Positions 39,687 to 51,650 of a stretch of 64,000 bases of DNA are shown here, piece after piece; positions within the stretch are counted from its first letter, which is position 1; the number at the start of each line of letters is the position of its first letter. The notes below the pieces were generated by a model. It saw only the letters and a list, made by a program, of their open reading frames with translations. It ran no database searches and had not been told where the DNA came from. The position numbers and the translations under genes are program-made. This stretch comes from Polytrichum commune (Eukaryota > Streptophyta > Polytrichopsida > Polytrichales > Polytrichaceae): contig OX485805.1 of NCBI GenBank assembly GCA_950295325.1, positions 30,803,501 to 30,867,500 on the forward strand, in the 5' to 3' direction.

Positions 39687-40680
39687 TGTGAGGCCAAACC
39701 ACCCACCCTTGTGCGTCGTAGTCCGGGTGGGGGCATGGGGCTCACATTCATGCTCACATAATTCCATTTCCCCAACGTCATTAACCTCTGTTGCATTTCA
39801 CATCAATTTTGGCACACCGATTTATTCCATGACAAGAGTACAAGCGTTGAAAAACGCTCTTCTCTATTATCACCCTCTTAACACACCCTATCGCAAACCC
39901 ACACACAAGTCACACCCAATTTGACTCCCTAATACCACCACCTAACACCTTGTGGTTCCCTCACTCACTAATGAACTAATTACCTAGATTAATCCTTCGT
40001 ATTAAGCCTAATTAACTAGCCTATAATATAATATAGTGTAAATACTACTAGCCCCCCTTGATTCAACTTCAGTCTCCAACATTACTCCGGAATTCTATGC
40101 TGTTGGGCTCGGGGCTACGCCCGGCACTGCCCGTCAAAAAGGGCCTCGGTGCAGGTCTTCAGTCTAGAAAGCCAGCAGCTCTCTTAGTTCGCCGCTCAGG
40201 CTGCAACCGGCAACTCCCTTAGTTCGCCGCCTCAGGCTGCAACCAACAACTCTCTTAGTTCGCAGCTCAGGCTGCAACCAGCAGCTCTTGAGCTCCGCCT
40301 TCACCCGGCCAACCCATTTCCCGAAGAAGAGAGAGACCACACACACCTTCGAGGCCCCTAAAACCTTCCGGTTGAATGGAAACCCAAGCCTATCCACTAA
40401 ACCCTCAACCCCTAAACCAACACGGGAAGGCCCTAATTCAAACACTTAAACCCAAGGCCCTTCCCCTTAACCTAAACACGCACACACTCAACTTAATCAC
40501 CCAACCCCTAATTCCGCTAATCCCTTAATTAAACACGCCACGCAAGCCTAAGGCTTAAAACACAATTCCACACCAAACCTCATTTTTTTTATGCTTTTTG
40601 ATTGCATGATTAAATTGAAAACCCAAACTTGACAAAAAATAATGGTTAAGAATCATTGTGGGCACCATTTTGGGCTCACA
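39687..40680 (+). repeat. Putative long terminal repeat (994 bp)
   Basis: Starts TGTGAGGCC and ends GGGCTCACA, a short inverted repeat bounded by TG...CA. A primer-binding-site-like sequence follows the right end by 4 bases, which marks it as a 5' LTR in plus orientation. No matching second LTR or internal coding region in the plus orientation follows; instead the minus-strand gypsy pol begins 60 bp later. Contains GC-rich repeats of a CTCTTAGTTCGC unit (40170-40290, three copies). Confidence 0.55.
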
Positions 40681-40684
40681 TAAT

Positions 40685-40732
40685 TGGCGACCATCGGGGG
40701 ATCGATCCCACGGACTCTTGCCTCGTAGGCAA
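40685..40732 (+). other. Putative primer-binding site with tRNA-like extension
   Basis: TGGCGACCATCGGGGGAT is complementary to a tRNA 3' end (...GGTCG-CCA), a terminus typical of plant tRNA-Arg. The next bases, to about 40732, hold a 5-bp stem (CTTGC/GCAAG on the minus strand) with a 7-base loop CTACGAG, which has the form of an anticodon arm with anticodon ACG (Arg). The T-stem between them does not pair well, so the extension past about 20 nt is uncertain. Confidence 0.45.
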
Positions 40733-40740
40733 GTTGTCAA

Positions 40741-42050
40741 TCATGCTTGGTATTCCTTGCACTGACTTCCGGAAGTTCGTGTTGGGAAACTCTCGCCGTT
40801 TAATGTTTCCAATTGCATCGAATTGTTAGGGAACACTTCACGAACAATGTAAGGACCTAACAAAACCGCATCGAACTTACCGGAAAAGTGAAGTTTCCGT
40901 GCGTTTTGAATCATCACCATCATTCTCGGTCGTAGTGCTCTTTTTTGTGTCTCTTGTCAAATATGATCTTCCTCCTTCGTTGGATGGCTTCGATGTGTTG
41001 GGCCGCTATCCTTCTTCTCTCATCAAGCTCCTCAAAGTCGGTCAACCGATTCTTCAATGATTGGCTTTCGGTAAGCCGTGAACCTATGGCCACTCGAAGA
41101 GACTCCACCTCATATTCAATTGGAAGTGTGGTTTCTAAACCATACACCAAGGAGAAAAGAGTAGCTTGGGTAGTTACCTTGTAAGTTGTTCGGTAAGCCC
41201 ACAATGCCGCCGTCAACTTCACATCCCAATCCCTCTTGGAATCTAAAACCGTTTTGCGTAAGATGCTTACCAAAAATCCCATTGACCCGCTCCGTTTGAC
41301 CATTTGTTTGAGGATGGTAAGGTGTAGTCTTCCTATGGTCAATTTGGAACTTGTCGGTCATTTCTCGAATTCAAGAAATGAATTCCCCTATTACTCACCA
41401 AAATCTTAGGCACTCCAAACCTTGAGATAATGTTATCATACATGAACGCGGCCGCATGTACCGCCGTGTTGGTCTTGACCGCCTTGGCCTCGGCCCACTT
41501 GGTGAGGTATTCGGTGACAACCACAATATAAGCCATGCCTTTGGAGGAATGGGGGTGGACCTCTCCGACATAGTCGATCCTCCACTTTTGAAAAGGCACA
41601 AGAGGCAATGAAATATGAAGTGGCATCTCCATCCGTAAATCATTCCTAGCATATCTTTGACAAGCATCACAATGCTTCACATAATCATGTGAGTCTTTGA
41701 ACAAGATAGACAAGAATTTATCCCGCTCTAAGAATCTTTTGACCGGTAAGTTGGCCGGAAAAATGCCCTCTACACGCACTATCATGACAAGCCTCTAAGA
41801 TGGTAGGAACCTCTACCTCTGACACACACCTTCTAAGTAATATATCGGTTCCCCTCCGAAACAATATATGTCCTACCACCGCAAAATGCCTACTATTAAC
41901 TCTAACATTTCTTCTCTCCTCTTTGGTCCAATCCTCGGGCAACTTTTGTATGGTCAAGAACTCCACAATATCCGCATACCATTCCGGTTTGGCCGTAACC
42001 ACAAAAAGATTGTTATCAACCAACCTATCATCTATTGGACTCTCTCCCAT
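40741..42050 (-). pseudogene. gypsy integrase region
   Basis: Three overlapping open pieces. 42050-41718 carries the start of the zinc-binding module (ACRGHFSGQLTGQKIL); 41785-41339 has HCDACQRYAR, then the core with first Asp in WRIDYVGEV and the motif FGVPKILVSNRGIHFLNS, where Asn replaces the usual second Asp; 41342-40920 and 40923-40741 hold TPYHPQTNGQTERVNG with the expected Glu, the GPYIVREV stretch and the end (FPTRTSG...KEYQA). Joins need frame changes near 41750 and 41340. The lost Asp and frame breaks mean no active enzyme. Confidence 0.85.
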
Positions 42051-42053
42051 CTT

Positions 42054-42914
42054 TTATGACAACCTAGACAAATGGTCGGCCTGCAAGTACATGTGACCTG
42101 GCTTATACTCCACCGTGTAATCAAACTCCTCTAACAACAAGACCCACCTAGCTAGCCTTCCACTTAGCTCCACCTTGTTGACCAAATACTTTATGGCCAT
42201 GTGATCCAAAAACAAAATAACCGGATTACACACGAAGTAATAACGAAACTTCTTGACCGAAAATACTATGGCCAAACACTCCCTCTCCGTGGTGGAATAA
42301 TTCCTCTCGGCCAGTGTCAATTGCTTGCTAACATAGGCAATGGGTTGGTCTTTACCCTTCTCACCCATGGATTGACACAAAACGCTACCGATCGTTACAT
42401 TGCTAGCATCACAATACACATAAAAAGGCTTATCCCAATCGGGTGGCCTCAACACCGGATAAATGCTCAACTTATTCCTCAACTCCTCAAACGCTCTTTG
42501 GCAAGACTTGGTCCACTCAAATTTAACATCATTCTTGAGCAAGTGGGTAATAGCAACCGCTTTAGAGAAATTAGGAATCAACTCTCTATACCACCCCACA
42601 TGTCCTAACAACTTGACTATACCCTTGGCATTGGTTGGAGTGGACAACTCATCAATAACCGTGATCTTGTCGGGATCCGGCTCTCTCCCCTTTTCATTCA
42701 CCACATAATCCAAAAGAACTCCCTTGTGAACATCTAAGAATATCTTGTCCGGGTTCAAAGCCAATTGCATCTTCTTACACCTAACCAAAGCCTCCCTAAC
42801 ACACTCTAAATATGAACTAGCGCTAGACTGAGTGCTAAAATCATCTACAAACACGGTCATAGACTTGAACAACAAGTCGGTGAAAATGTACATGACCAAC
42901 CTTTGGAATGTAGC
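42054..42914 (-). pseudogene. gypsy reverse transcriptase (3' part) and RNase H
   Basis: Continuous open stretch. TPATFQRLV is cut by the nested insertion at its first residues; then MTVFVDDFSTQSS has the catalytic pair of Asp (FVDD, equivalent to YxDD). The connection domain has LGHVGWYRELIPNFS and the RNase H has YVYCDASNVTIGSVLCQ, TERECLAIVFSVKKFRYY and FLDHMAIKYL with the expected acidic residues. The end (ARWVLLLEEFDYTVEYKPG...ADHLSRL) is the usual tether to integrase. Confidence 0.9.
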
Positions 42915-42919
42915 CGGAG

Positions 42920-45787
42920 TGTGAACCCTTTGAGTGGTCCACCACTCTGCGGGATCACTTTTAGTTAGAATGTTAGCATTAAAAGTTAGAATTGATAGGG
43001 AATTTAGGGAAAATTAGTTCATTTAGCATTTAGCCTAGAAGAAGGAAGGTCAAAATGAAACTAAGTAGTGCTAGAAGATAGCAAAGTAGAAAAAATATGC
43101 TAGCTAGTAAAAACAACTAGCTAAGCAAATATTAGTAGATGCTAGCTATTAAGCAAATATTAGTAGATGCTAGCTATTAAGCAAATGTTAGTAAATGCTA
43201 GCTAAGCAAGTGTTAGTTTATTAGTTAGTGTGAGGCACACAAGACTATTAGAGGTGGTTTAGGTAAGAAGATAAAATCGGCTTGAAGATTTTTGAAGACA
43301 AAAAAGAAAGAGAGCAAGGGGGCTACTTGCCCACTTGCCCCCTTGCCAACTCGATGGTGGAAAAATTAGAAAGATTTCTAAAGGTTTTTTGTCGGAGCCA
43401 CCTCGGCGAGAGGGTGGCAACCTCAACCGGGAAAACCCCCGAGCCAAAATTTCGGGAAAGGGTTTGAAAAATGGATCCGGTGGAGGAGGGGTCCAGCCCT
43501 TTTGTGAGAGGGTTTAAAAACCCCTCCTTCCACCTTGTAGCTCTCTCTCTTTCTCTAGTTTTTGGGCGAAGCCCTGCTTCAATGTAGTTAGGAAAAAATC
43601 CTTTAGCATGTATTCTCAATGGTCTAAAAGAAAGGCTTGAGAACCTCCTCTACTCTCTCTCTCCTAGTTAGGTTGTGTGTTTATTAACACACCAACAAAA
43701 TTATTCCTTCTTTTGTAGAGGTAGGTTGGATGGTAGAGTTTTGAGTAGAGGCATTATAGACCTCATCTGCCAATGCCCTGAAGGCTTAGTTCAAAAGCTA
43801 GAACAAGATACTTATCATTTTTCTCTTAGAGAGATTTCATATAGCTATCCATAGCCGTTTCCCATTTGTGATTTGGTTGAGATGACAATTAGTTATGGAT
43901 TTTCAAAGATGGAGTAGAAAAACTGGGTGGTCTTGTGGGTAGCGGCTGCTGGATCAGACCTGCGAGCCCAATAGGAATTTTAATTCCAAGAAATTATATT
44001 TTTCCCAAGTAGAACTTTTGTGTAGCTTTCCAAAATGGCTTAGAACATTTGATTTGAGCATGATTTGAATTAGATATGAATTGTGCAAGATGGGACACAT
44101 AGTTTGAGAACTTTTGGTTGACTGCTGCATTACAGAGGACCTGCTGGGTTCACTTCGGCTTACCTTTCTAATCACATATTTTTATCAAATACATCTTTTT
44201 AATATCTCTCCAGGGTCATATAGAACGTTTGATTTGACTAAGATTTGAATTAGATATGAATTGTTGAAGGCGAGATACATAGTTTAAGCCTTCTTGATTG
44301 ACTGCTGTGTTACAAGGAGTCCGCTGAATTTCTATTAGCTTAACCTGCTGATGTCATAATTTTTCTAGTTAGAGCTTGTTCATAGCTTTCCAATGGTATA
44401 AGGAAAGCCTAGATCCAAGTAGTAAGGAATGTGCTATGAATTTTTGAAGTTAGAAGGTAGATAGGTGGGTTGGAAGGGTCGGTTGAATCGACCTCACACT
44501 TCCAACCCTCATAACTTTTGCATTTCTTATCCGATGAGAGTGATTTTTAGATCATTGGAAAGATAATTTGGTGCACTAAGTATAAATATTATGCTTAGGA
44601 TTAAATTACAGGGCAGAATAACACTTTATATTTTAATTGTTAACTAAGGTACGCTTACTACCAAACTAGTTACAAAGAAGGAGGCAAGGTCGACGCTCGG
44701 AAAGTGGAGCCAGGAAGGAGGTAGCGGCTCGGCCTACATCAAGCCCAAATCAACCGAGGAAAATTGAGGTAAATTAACTAACCTTAAGCCTTCCATTTAG
44801 GATTGGAGGGAGCACGGCTAAGGTACGCATCTCTAAACCCACTCACCTATCTCATAAGGTCAAGTGGCTTGACCACTTGACCGCCAAGGGAGTACCCAAT
44901 TCCATTGTTTTCGGGGGCCCTTGGTATGTTTTGTGGTAGTAGCTTCATTTATTAGCAAGTTTCGTGTGTGGTAAGTCAGATTAATCACCGACACGACCAC
45001 TCTGAATGTTGTTGGTGGAAAGGTGGGGTTAATGACCCGCGAATCCACTATTATGTTGTTGGCCCCATAGATTGGGAGTAATGGCCCCAATTTATGAAGA
45101 TTGCGCAACAGGTTGAACCTACAGGTCGCCCGTCACCCTGGTCCCATTGAGTTGCATTTCGTGGTCTATCCAGTGTAAACAGATTTAACAATCAAAACAT
45201 ACAAAATAAATCGTAAACCCTTGTTGGCAAGAGACCCGAGGTAAGGGGTGATGCCTAATATGTTAATATAGTAAGTTAGGACGTGCAAACAAAAGTAAGT
45301 AATTAAGAAGGAATTTGTGTGAAGGGTGGGACTTAGGCCAAGTTCCCCCGCTTAGAAAACTAAATAGAACTAAATAAAGAAATAGGAAGAATTGAATGGT
45401 CCATCAAATTGTCGTTATTCCGTTCGTTGAGTTAGGGTGGTATGAGTCACACCCGGTTGGGTGTATCAGAACCATCCCAATTCACAAATTAGGATTGCCT
45501 TGGTTTCAAGGCTGGTGTGTCTGCGCGTAGAATAGGTTGTAGGTTAAGGTTAGAACTAGATATGAAATTGGTTAGTGGAGTTTAAAGCCACACTAGTAAA
45601 AAACTAAGGCCTAACCTCCGGAGGTACTACGACGCATATTTAATCTCCCTTAAAAATCTAACTACTCACGTTATACACCTATCATCCGGGTTCGGCTTGG
45701 GCGCCTGCAAATGCAGGCCACCTTCACCGAAGGGCTTGTGTGATACTTTTAGGCTCCCTCGAAAGGGGGTGGCCCAAAAGTACCACA
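42920..45787. mobile_element. Nested TG...CA element (solo LTR or non-autonomous LTR element), 2,868 bp
   Basis: Begins TGTGAACCC and ends AAAGTACCACA, with 5-bp direct repeats CGGAG at 42915-42919 and 45788-45792, the mark of LTR-element integration. It splits the gypsy reverse transcriptase between CNAP and ATFQRL. No coding domain is seen inside. I found no second copy of either end within it, so a solo LTR is the simplest reading. It contains three copies of a unit near AAGCAAATATTAGTAGATGC (43125-43215). Confidence 0.8.
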
Positions 45788-45792
45788 CGGAG

Positions 45793-46612
45793 CATTACAT
45801 AACCAAAAAGGCATAATCACCCAAACAAATGTTTCCCATGAAGTTGTAAAGGCCGTCTTGTGAATGTCTTGAAGAGCGATGGAGATTTAATTGTAGCCCG
45901 CATACCCATTCATAAATATGTATCTCGTATGACCACCGACATGCTCTAACAATAGTGTGATGAATGGTAATGAGAAGTGATTCTTTTGGGTGCAAGCATT
46001 AAACTTCTGATAATCCACACACACCCTCAACTTCCCATTCTTTTTTTCCACCAAAACCATTGGAGAGACCCAATCCGTAATCTCCACCGGCTTAATAAAC
46101 CCGGCCTTCCACAATATCTCTAATTCCGTCCTAACTAATAATTATAACTGTGGGTTCATTCTCCTCTCCTTTTGTCTAATTGGCTTAGCACCCGGAATCA
46201 AAGGAATGCGATGCTCCACCATCTCTCTAGGGATCCCCCTAAGCTCATCATACGACCAAGCAAAGGTGTCACTAAACTCATCCACCAAATCGCTATATTC
46301 CTTGATTTCTTTCTCCCCCAATTGAGACCCCATCTTCATTTGTCTAACCTTCTCATTCTTTGTCGTCACATCCACATACTTCCAATCTGCCTCCGTAACA
46401 TGAGCTTGCTCATCCTTGTTCCTATACCAATCCGCCAGTACCTTAGGATAATCCTTGACATCTTGTCCAACCACAATTCCCGTCGACGTAGTCTTGAAGT
46501 ACAAAGGCTCCTCCAACCTAACAACTTCTACAATAGCTTTCTCATCTTGAGTCTCATCCACGTGTACTAGACTAACATCCATCTCGTCCACACTATCTAC
46601 CCAAGGTGTCAA
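45793..46612 (-). pseudogene. gypsy reverse transcriptase, 5' part
   Basis: Upstream piece (46612-46142) includes EYSDLVDEFSDTFAWSYDEL and RGIPREMVEHRIPLIPGAKP, the usual entry to the reverse transcriptase; stop codons follow near 46140. Then 46114-45793 reads KAGFIKPVEITDWVSPMVLV, KLRVCVDYQKFNA and PFITLLLEHVGGH; a TAA replaces a Gln codon just after GYN. It ends in MPFWLCNAP at the insertion point. One of the catalytic-domain blocks around YIFMNGYAGYN shows Asn where Asp is usual. Confidence 0.85.
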
Positions 46613-46617
46613 TCCCC

Positions 46618-47973
46618 CTAAAATCCATTCCTCTCGGTGAGCACCTCACATGGGTCCAACAAAGAATATTCTTCCCTCATTGAACTAAGAATCTCGTCAC
46701 TCAAGCATGCATGGTGAGACGTCACCATGACATCGAATTCCGACTCGGGATACTCTCTCAACCATTGTGCATAGTCCCCATTATCCCCATAATGATAGAA
46801 ACTAGGACCTAAGAAACCCGATCCGGAATGTATGATTTTTTCATGACCATCCAAATGAACGACTCCTACCAATGCCTCGTCATCCTTGTCATCATTTTTG
46901 TCATCACCCTCATCCTCCGAAAATGAGGCAATCTCCTTTCTAACCCAACCACCTAATGACCCTATGGGAACTTTGACTCTATTATCCTTAGGACCATAAA
47001 TAATAGAAGGTTTGGTTCCTCCCCAATCTACTATGGCATCCGCCATTCTCAACCAAGGTCTTCCTAACAAGATGGGGAATGTATCTTTGTTAGAATGCAT
47101 CTTGATGACATGAAAAATGACCACATACTCTTCCCCTCCAGTGCTAATCCTACAATCTTTAATCATTTCCAAAGGCACGGCCGGACTTTGATTCGCCATA
47201 TTGATGACGAAAGGTGATGAACCCGTAAGACTAAGACCCAACATCTTCATGGTGTGCTTCGGCAAAATGTTTAGTCCACTACCTCCATCCACCAAGACAT
47301 TCGGTACCACCTTGTCCACCACCATGACCTCAATTTCAACCGGTTTGGCATCCCGTCCTCCTCATTGTAATTGAATTCTAGCCGCCACCCTAGTCTTAAC
47401 CTTCCTAGTCCTCCTAGCAACCGGCATCCCTTCTTTAAGAGTCTTCCTAGCCATGGGTGAAATCTCCAACAATTGTCCAAAGGTAATATCGGCCTTAAGT
47501 GAGCTAAGATCGGCCCACAAATCAAAGCCACTCGGCTTCTCCACCTTGGCATTGCCAACACCATCAAATTCATCCAAAGGAATCTCCGGTCCTTCCCATT
47601 CTCCCATCTCACTACCCTCTAAATCATGAATGACATTAGGCCTCTCCCTATCATGGAGAATTACATTTTCCTTCTCTAACTCCCTAGTGGCTCTCCTAGC
47701 TACTCTAGCTACCCTATCTAACTTGGAAAGGTTAGGACCCTCATCCGAAGAATACTCCTCTTGACCCTCTACTCCTACTTCTAATGGAGTCTTCCCCCTC
47801 ATGGCCCTAGTGGTAACCGCCAATGCCGGTGCCTCATGAATGATCTCATCATCTAGACTTTTCAACTCATAGGTGATGGCATTGGTGTGTGGAGGCCATT
47901 GACCTTGCTCCTCTCTTATCCCCATTTGGAGAGGAAGAGTGTTATCATGATGGGACTCTACGACACCATCCAT
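46618..47973 (-). pseudogene. gypsy aspartic protease and linker
   Basis: 47325-46618 holds NVLVDGGSGLNILPKHTMK, a retropepsin-like active site of the DxGS type (here DGGS), and LLGRPWLRMADAIVDWGGT, the conserved C-terminal part of the protease. The linker 47973-47362 is Glu- and Arg-rich and belongs to the gag-pol junction. A frame change lies near 47340. Confidence 0.85.
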
Positions 47974-48054
47974 AAACCTGACATCCTGAGAATTAGACGG
48001 ACCCGGATCCGTAGGAGGAGTTTGCCTCCTATTGTCGAAATTCTGTGGACCCCC

Positions 48055-49345
48055 TTACCTACCTTGAATCGGAATGTACCCATTCGTCATTTGCAATCCC
48101 GCCTGTGGATGAAAGGTTTGTCTCGCGTTACCATGGTCATAATACAAATTCGGTGGCCTAAGCTCATTCAGTGGTCCACCTTGTGGTCTAGCTCCCCTCA
48201 TGTTGTCCCTCGCTTGTTGTTGTGGATTGGCCACTAGGTAAGGCACGCTAATAATCTTATCTAGTTGACAACATTCGTCCGAATGATGGTTTCCCTCACA
48301 ATTGCTACAACCATAACCTTGCCCCTCGGACCAACATTGACCTTGTGCATGTCATCTCCCACAAAATAGATGGAACTTCTTCTTATCCACGTTTTGACCA
48401 CCTTGACCTCTAGGAAGAGGTCTCCTATTGTTACCCTGACCATATTGAGGTTGTCCTTGACCTCTTTGGTTTTGTGAAGGTGGACCACCGTTTTCTCTTT
48501 GATCACGGTTTTGTCCACTTCTACAAAACTGATGCGTGTGGCCCGGTTGGCCACATTAAACACATCACAATCCCGATGCATGTCTACCCGACTCAACCGG
48601 AGGAGGAGGTCCTGGTTGTTGACTCTTAATCATCAAAGACATTTGATCCGTAAGATTTTGCATTTGCTTAATCATGGCCTCTTGAAATCCCAACTAACTA
48701 GCACCCAACCTTCTCTCCACTTCCTCAAGGTGGGGATCCACTCTAGGGGCATGTAATGCTAGAAGTGGTGCCGGTTCTCTAACCGCTAAAGGATGTGGGC
48801 CCGTGTCAAGAAGAGCATATGAGACTTGACTATCATACTTGACCGGTTCTCCCGCCATTACCCTAGGTCGAATGGGAATGAATTGTGGTATCAATTCATC
48901 TTCCCTTCTCCACAATCTCTTATGATCTCTATCCAAGCTCTCCATCTCTCTAGCCGCCCTCTTGGCATCCGCTAATGTTTGAGGATTCCTCTCGAGAACA
49001 TCCCTAATTATTCCCGACTTAAAGAATCCTTGAATGAAGAATTGCTTTAGTGTATCATCATTGAGCATGGTACCCACAAATCGTGTACATACTAAATCAA
49101 ACCTCCTAATGTAGGCCGAAATCTCCTCTTGCCTACATTGCTTCAATGAAGCCAATGCTCTCAAAGCCGTGCTTTGACCAACCTCCGGTCTAAATTCATT
49201 CAAGAATTCCCTTTGCAATTGCTCCCATCCTCTAAAATGTCCCTCAGCATGGTCTCTATACCACTCATAAGCCTCATCTTCTAGAGTGGTAGGAAACTAT
49301 ACCAACCAATATCCCGGATTAGTCACAAGAGAGCTAGCCAACCTC
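48055..49345 (-). pseudogene. gypsy gag with zinc knuckle
   Basis: The main open piece 49218-48694 is a retrotransposon gag capsid domain (REFLNEFRPEVGQ, LKQCRQEEISAYIRRFD, FIQGFFKSGIIRDV). Upstream, to about 49345, the frame continues through one stop (near 49300; DEAYEWYRDHAEGHFRGWEQ). Downstream, around 48280, a CCHC knuckle (CSNCEGNHHSDEC) is found in a shifted frame within a Gly- and Gln-rich stretch. Broken by stops and frame changes. Confidence 0.85.
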
Positions 49346-49351
49346 TCAATG

Positions 49352-50030
49352 TACAGTACCCTGTAACAAGTGTTGCAACACACTCTGTTTTTTCACTTAA
49401 AACATATTCCATGGCTTTATTTAGAATGATGGTGTTGGCATGATTGCATCACATCTCCATGAGATATTTTACATTATACAAGGTGTTCTAGTGTTGGCAT
49501 GATTTCATCACATCTCCATGAGATATTTTAGATTATGCAAGGTGTTCTAGTTACCTTCATACACCATGCATTTTCTAAATATAAAGAGGCATCCATTGCC
49601 ATATGTCCACCAAAATTGCCATCATGCTTAAAAATCTTGGAAAATGATACCCTTCTTCATGTGATCACTTCTTCTCTGGGATATCAGATTTTGAGTACGT
49701 TTGAGCTTGGGAGGGTCCAGAGATACACATACTTGTTTGCAAGTCATCTTGATGGTACACATTTCTTAGAAAAATTGTGTGCAACAAGTCCTGTTTGTCA
49801 AACATATCGTTTATGTGTTGTTGTTAGGACCTTTTTTATCAAATTTTTTGTGCATGTAAGTGTTGTTTGAGGATTGTGCACCATGACAAGGAGTTATGTA
49901 TCAAATGATATACGACACATGATAGTTGGTATGCAGAAAGGTGGCATGTCAGTGAGTGAAATTGGAAACATTGTAGGAAGGCCAAAATCGACTATTTCAA
50001 GGAGGGAAAAGCTATTTTGCGAGCGGTGAG
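49352..50030 (+). mobile_element. Tc1/mariner element, 5' fragment
   Basis: At TA (49352-49353) the gypsy gag stops and a sequence beginning CAGTACCCTGTAACA follows; insertion at TA with a CAGT terminus is typical of Tc1-type elements. At 49883 an ATG opens a short frame (MTRSYVSNDIRHMIVGM, then KGGMSVSEIGNIVGRPKSTI) that matches the N-terminal helix-turn-helix of Tc1/mariner transposases. The match ends at about 50010 and no DDE core follows, so only the left end remains. The 480 bp between terminus and ATG includes a 59-bp tandem duplication. Confidence 0.7.
49432..49549 (+). repeat. Two tandem copies of a 59-bp unit
   Basis: 49432-49490 and 49491-49549, each starting GTGTTGGCATGATT and ending AAGGTGTTCTA, with only about three differences. 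Confidence 0.9.
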
Positions 50031-50352
50031 TGGTGAGCGGTGAGCGGTAAGTTTTCTAGAATATTGAAATTTTGTCAGGTGAAACATGCCCTATGGCCGT
50101 GGTGTAGAGCTAACTTTTGAAATATTTATTGACAAATTTATTGACAAAAAGAACCTATAACTGTGGTGGAGGAACCTATATAGTATTTGCTTGCACCTTC
50201 TTGGAGGTTCAGGATATTACCTGACCACGACAATTTCATGACAACCTCTAGCAATTTAGCAAGTAAGATTCCATCTATTGTGGTGAGGGAATCTCCAAAC
50301 CCCAATGCTGCAGGCCTCACACGTAATGCCCATGAAGACCCATCCGTTTGTA

Positions 50353-50389
<37 letters not shown>

Positions 50390-51650
50390 GAGCATAAACT
50401 TAAAATGTTGAAAGAAACTTAAAGAAAATATTAAAGAAACTGAAAATGTTGGAAGTGTTTACAACATGTTCCTCTAACAACAACACCTTACTATATACCA
50501 CTCAAATATAGGTGGTTATTTAAGAAGAGCAATTGTGTTGAACATAAAACCTAGGATGATGTCCATATTTTAAGCACAAGCCTTTTTGGTTTAACACTCA
50601 ACACAACTAGGAGGTCTCGAGTCATCATTTAAAAAAATTAAATTATTCACTTTGACTTATTATAACCTTTGCATCTCAACTTCAATTTTGAAACATGAAA
50701 TAAAAAATTTCTTGGTTCTCAGTCGCTAGCCAAATGGGAAAATTATGATCCAATCCAATGACCACAATTCTATGTGAACTTGGAAGTTTTTGACATTAAA
50801 ATTGCATATTCTAACCTCATTTGGAGTATATCTATGATCATGAGTCTAAAGTAAATTATGTCTTAATAATTAAAAACCTAAGCAATATTAAACAATAAAC
50901 TTTTTGTCACCTTCAACTCATAGTATTGCCATAATGTTTGATCCTTGATTGGGATTAAAGTTTCCTGACACCTACTAAAGGGGAGAGCAAAGAAACTAAT
51001 TATCATGTAGAACATGTGAATGATTGGTCTAAACCCAATTAACACCTTAATCAAGATCAAAGACCTTGAATTATTCTAGTAGAATTAACTAGAGATGGAT
51101 CTATATGTACTAAAAGTTTGTTAGACCGCGTTGAAGTATGCAAGGGGAAGATATTCTTGAGCATACCAATGTCAAGTGTCGTTGGTGTACACTTTAGTCA
51201 ACTTGTAGACCATTGTGTAATATAGGTGTGCACTTCATATCATTGTGGAACATACTAATGCCGAGATATTAGTAAAGACACTTGAATGCCAAATTTCATG
51301 AGGTGACATTAATGGTGAGGTTGATGGTGAATTATTCAACCCAACATTCACCTAAAATCGTAAGCAGCATTGAAAAAGTATATGAAAACGATAATAGAAG
51401 AATAGTGGAAACCCTTAAATTTCAAAGAGAAGGGTATGAACTAATAGGCCGATTATGGAATTAAGTGAATAATATCAAAAAACACGAAGTCAAAAGTTAA
51501 CCTAAATCTGCAATTTTATATATGCAATCCCATAAATTCCAAAAGTAATACAAATACAATGAATTTCATGCGGAATGAGTGCACAAACTGAAAAACCAAC
51601 GGAAGAAAAACCGGTATATTAGATAGTACACAGACATTCACATGAAGCTA
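50031..51650. other. Unassigned AT-rich region
   Basis: No gene seen. It lies beyond the stop of the ParB-methyltransferase gene and should include its 3' UTR. Contains a (TA)n microsatellite at about 50362-50389 preceded by (GT)n. Confidence 0.4.

Larger units (their letters stand above)
40741..49350 (-). mobile_element. Decayed Ty3/gypsy retrotransposon, gag-pol, split by a nested element
   Basis: Minus-strand element with domains in order gag, zinc knuckle, protease, reverse transcriptase, RNase H, integrase; this order (integrase last) defines Ty3/gypsy. It is interrupted at 42920-45787 by a later insertion, and the reading resumes exactly across the duplicated 5 bp. Several stops and frame changes occur, so it is defective. 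Its own LTRs are not identified: the gag end is cut by a Tc1/mariner terminus at 49352 and the integrase end meets an inverted LTR at 40680. Confidence 0.85.

Noticed and set aside
40681-40743. A functional tRNA-Arg gene on the minus strand
   Set aside because: Only a 3'-half resemblance: no D-arm or 5' acceptor strand is present upstream and the T-stem does not pair.
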